From contig DEHV01000028.1 in assembly GCA_002352105.1 (NCBI GenBank), positions 1 to 16,595 on the forward strand: 16,595 nt of DNA, given 5' to 3'. The notes beneath the pieces are model-generated. The model did not search any database. It was not told where the DNA came from and saw only the letters and a list, made by a program, of their open reading frames with translations. The position numbers and the translations under genes are program-made. This DNA is from Chitinophagaceae bacterium UBA2791 (GTDB lineage Bacteria; Bacteroidota; Bacteroidia; Chitinophagales; Chitinophagaceae). Positions 14,883 through 16,595 of this stretch are shown one piece after another (position 1 is the first letter of the stretch; each line of letters opens with the position of its first letter).

Positions 14883-16595
14883 TTAATCTTCCAGCCTCGC
14901 TTCTTCCGCCTCTGCGATCGGCACATTATTGGCTTTCGCATACGCGGCGATCGTCTTCCATAATTCTTCCCGCCATTTTTTCATTTCCATTCGTTCAAAC
15001 GGAGCGGTCATGTATTCCAGGCCCAGGCGACGATCGCCAATATGATCCTTCACATCATCCATTATGTATACAAAGTCGCGGCCATTGACGCTTCTGCCTT
15101 TTTTAAACCGGCTCTTCTCCCAGACAGCCGTGAACCCGGGCCAGAAACCCTCTAATTCGGAAATGATAGCGCCCACTGTTTTATGCGCATTGATCAGGTT
15201 ATTTACAGCATTAACGGGTTTGTCCTTAGCGCGGGAAGCCGATTCCAGCATGGCTTCTACCCTGGCCAGCCTGGGGAAGATCTTTACGCTGTACCTTTCC
15301 AGGTAAGCAATGGAAAGAAAGACTTCCAGGTTGTATTTGTTTCGGCGCACTTTGGAGATATTCTGCTGAAGAATGCCTGCCAGCTTATCCATTTCGTCCG
15401 CTAACTCTTTGGCTTCGGCTATCTTTTGCTCATACTTTTTAGCAAAAGCGGGTTCGAACTTAAGATCCACGCCGGAAGGGATCGGCGGCATATCCAGCAT
15501 TTCATCCATGCGCTTTCCTCCGTCTATACTTTTGGTATTAGAGGGGGTATAACCCGGTCCTCTTTCTTTAGAAACCGGCATATCCCACATTTTCGTGTAA
15601 AACTTAGCTCCTTTTTCCAGCAATTTATAGGCTTCCACCATATCCGGACTGCCATGCCCGTAATAGATGTCCATAAAATCGGCGACCGTTTGTTCTATTG
15701 AAGGCCTGGCAGCAGTCCAGGCATACTGCATGGTGGCAGCCCATCCCAGCCAGAACGCTTCATTATGAACGCCGGAGTCCCAGGCGGCAGAAAAAGCGCC
15801 GATCATTTGAGCGCCCATCGCTTTTGAACCGGGAACAATTTCCCAAGCGTCTTCGAGGCTGCCAGGGCGCGGACCTCCAACGCCAAAATAAGCCGAGAAC
15901 AGATATTCAGCGCCCTGCATGGAAAAATAAGCCAATTGCTTAATGCCCGCTTTATTATCATAGTCGATCCATTCTTTTCCTTTATCCGGGTTTACAAAAC
16001 CATCGATAATATCCGGAGACAACTGAGGAATATGTTTGGGCAAAACAGGGGGCTCTATCCAACAGAACATTTTTCTGCCTCTCTCAGCAAGCCATTTATG
16101 CGCACGGTTCATATAATCGATCGATATCTGGCTCTTGCCCTCGCTATGTTCCTTTAAACATTTTGCGCATGTTCCTCCGTAGTATGTTTCATCTGTCGAA
16201 GCAAAAAAATAGTCCACTCCCGGCGTGGCGTCGATCATGTCTTGGTACATGTCGAAAATAAGCTGAATGGCTTCCTCATCGCACATGCAGATCTGGAAAT
16301 TACTCCCGTCAGCGCGCAGATGGGCAAACTCCTCGTGCTTCAGCACATAAGCCATATGGGCAGGGGCCTGAACGTAGGGCGTCAACTGAATACATCTTGC
16401 ATGCGCATACGCAGTCAGTTCATGCATTTCCTTCTTGGTGAATGCACCCGGAGCCCCGATGATCGGATGCCTCGGATATTCATATTTGTCTTCTATCTCA
16501 AAGGCGATGGCATTGGCTTTAAAAAGCGCGGACCAGTCGATATACCGTTTCAGTGTCTCCATCCGGTCCTGGTGATGCTTGGTATCCCAGTGGAT
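14883..16595 (-). CDS. GH20-like beta-N-acetylhexosaminidase-type glycoside hydrolase, 5' end outside window
   Basis: The visible 570 residues look like the catalytic TIM barrel and C-terminal helical part of a GH20-related enzyme. The frame runs to the right edge without a stop: the edge codons read IHWDTKHHQDR before the first visible Met at 16562, so that Met is internal and the true start lies outside. Barrel features include METLKRYIDW, FEIEDKYEYP, TPYVQAPAHM and FFASTDETYYGG, whose Asp-Glu pair (codons 16193-16188) resembles the GH20 catalytic dyad used in substrate-assisted cleavage of N-acetylhexosaminides. A CAKC pair follows directly. After about residue 340 from that Met the sequence is mainly charged helices. 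No secretion signal can be judged. Activity on terminal GlcNAc or GalNAc is likely but not proven; the family is divergent and could act on other sugars. Confidence 0.75.
   Translation of the reverse strand: MHWDTKHHQDRMETLKRYIDWSALFKANAIAFEIEDKYEYPRHPIIGAPGAFTKKEMHELTAYAHARCIQLTPYVQAPAHMAYVLKHEEFAHLRADGSNFQICMCDEEAIQLIFDMYQDMIDATPGVDYFFASTDETYYGGTCAKCLKEHSEGKSQISIDYMNRAHKWLAERGRKMFCWIEPPVLPKHIPQLSPDIIDGFVNPDKGKEWIDYDNKAGIKQLAYFSMQGAEYLFSAYFGVGGPRPGSLEDAWEIVPGSKAMGAQMIGAFSAAWDSGVHNEAFWLGWAATMQYAWTAARPSIEQTVADFMDIYYGHGSPDMVEAYKLLEKGAKFYTKMWDMPVSKERGPGYTPSNTKSIDGGKRMDEMLDMPPIPSGVDLKFEPAFAKKYEQKIAEAKELADEMDKLAGILQQNISKVRRNKYNLEVFLSIAYLERYSVKIFPRLARVEAMLESASRAKDKPVNAVNNLINAHKTVGAIISELEGFWPGFTAVWEKSRFKKGRSVNGRDFVYIMDDVKDHIGDRRLGLEYMTAPFERMEMKKWREELWKTIAAYAKANNVPIAEAEEARLED

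Noticed and set aside
14829..14963. Plus-strand 44-codon frame starting MKKSYQPGKHK
   Set aside because: Most of it is antisense to the GH20-like gene end; no promoter or recognisable domain is seen.
15831..15846. GGGAACAATTTCCC inverted repeat resembling the palindrome at 13803
   Set aside because: It lies inside the GH20-like coding sequence, its centre differs (no CG), and five-base arms are expected by chance.

Overview
The window looks like a chromosomal piece of a member of the Bacteroidota. The order is ECF sigma factor, FecR-type anti-sigma factor, STN-domain SusC transporter, SusD lipoprotein, and it sits beside a cluster of exported carbohydrate-active hydrolases. This is the layout of a polysaccharide-utilisation locus (PUL). 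The moderate GC content and gene style suggest a Chitinophagales- or Sphingobacteriales-like soil or sediment degrader, but the genus cannot be read from the sequence.

Layout from right to left, following the minus strand, which carries nearly everything: (i) a GH20-like beta-hexosaminidase-type enzyme cut by the right edge (14883 to beyond 16595); (ii) the only plus-strand protein gene, an exported isochorismatase-family hydrolase (13951-14691), divergent from the next group across a 326-bp region that holds a perfect 14-bp palindrome; (iii) a run of four exported hydrolases: a CE15/AXE-like esterase (13624-12470), a Tat-exported dienelactone-hydrolase-like esterase (12263-10929), a NagA-like amidohydrolase with a Sec signal (10846 or 10867 to 9620) and a two-domain acetyl-xylan-esterase-like protein (9469-7403), closed by a strong terminator at 7261-7306; (iv) the regulatory and uptake block: sigma factor (7134-6526), FecR (6461-5262), SusC (5087-1722) and SusD (1709-18).

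Inferred working: SusD and SusC capture an oligosaccharide at the outer membrane. The STN domain of SusC signals to FecR, which controls the sigma factor and hence susCD. The exported esterases, deacetylase-like amidohydrolase and hexosaminidase-like enzyme trim an esterified, probably N-acetylated glycan. No polysaccharide lyase, endo-acting glycanase or sulfatase is visible, so the substrate stays open.

The most interesting feature is in the 174-bp fecR-susC gap. A close match to the Bacteroidota promoter consensus (TTG, 19-bp spacer, TAACTTTG) points along the plus strand from the susC start codon. About 95 bp further on is an intrinsic terminator whose G-U wobbles work only in plus-strand RNA. 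This predicts a roughly 125-nt RNA antisense to the susC leader, like the cis-antisense PUL RNAs known from Bacteroides fragilis.

No tRNA, rRNA, CRISPR array or insertion sequence was seen.
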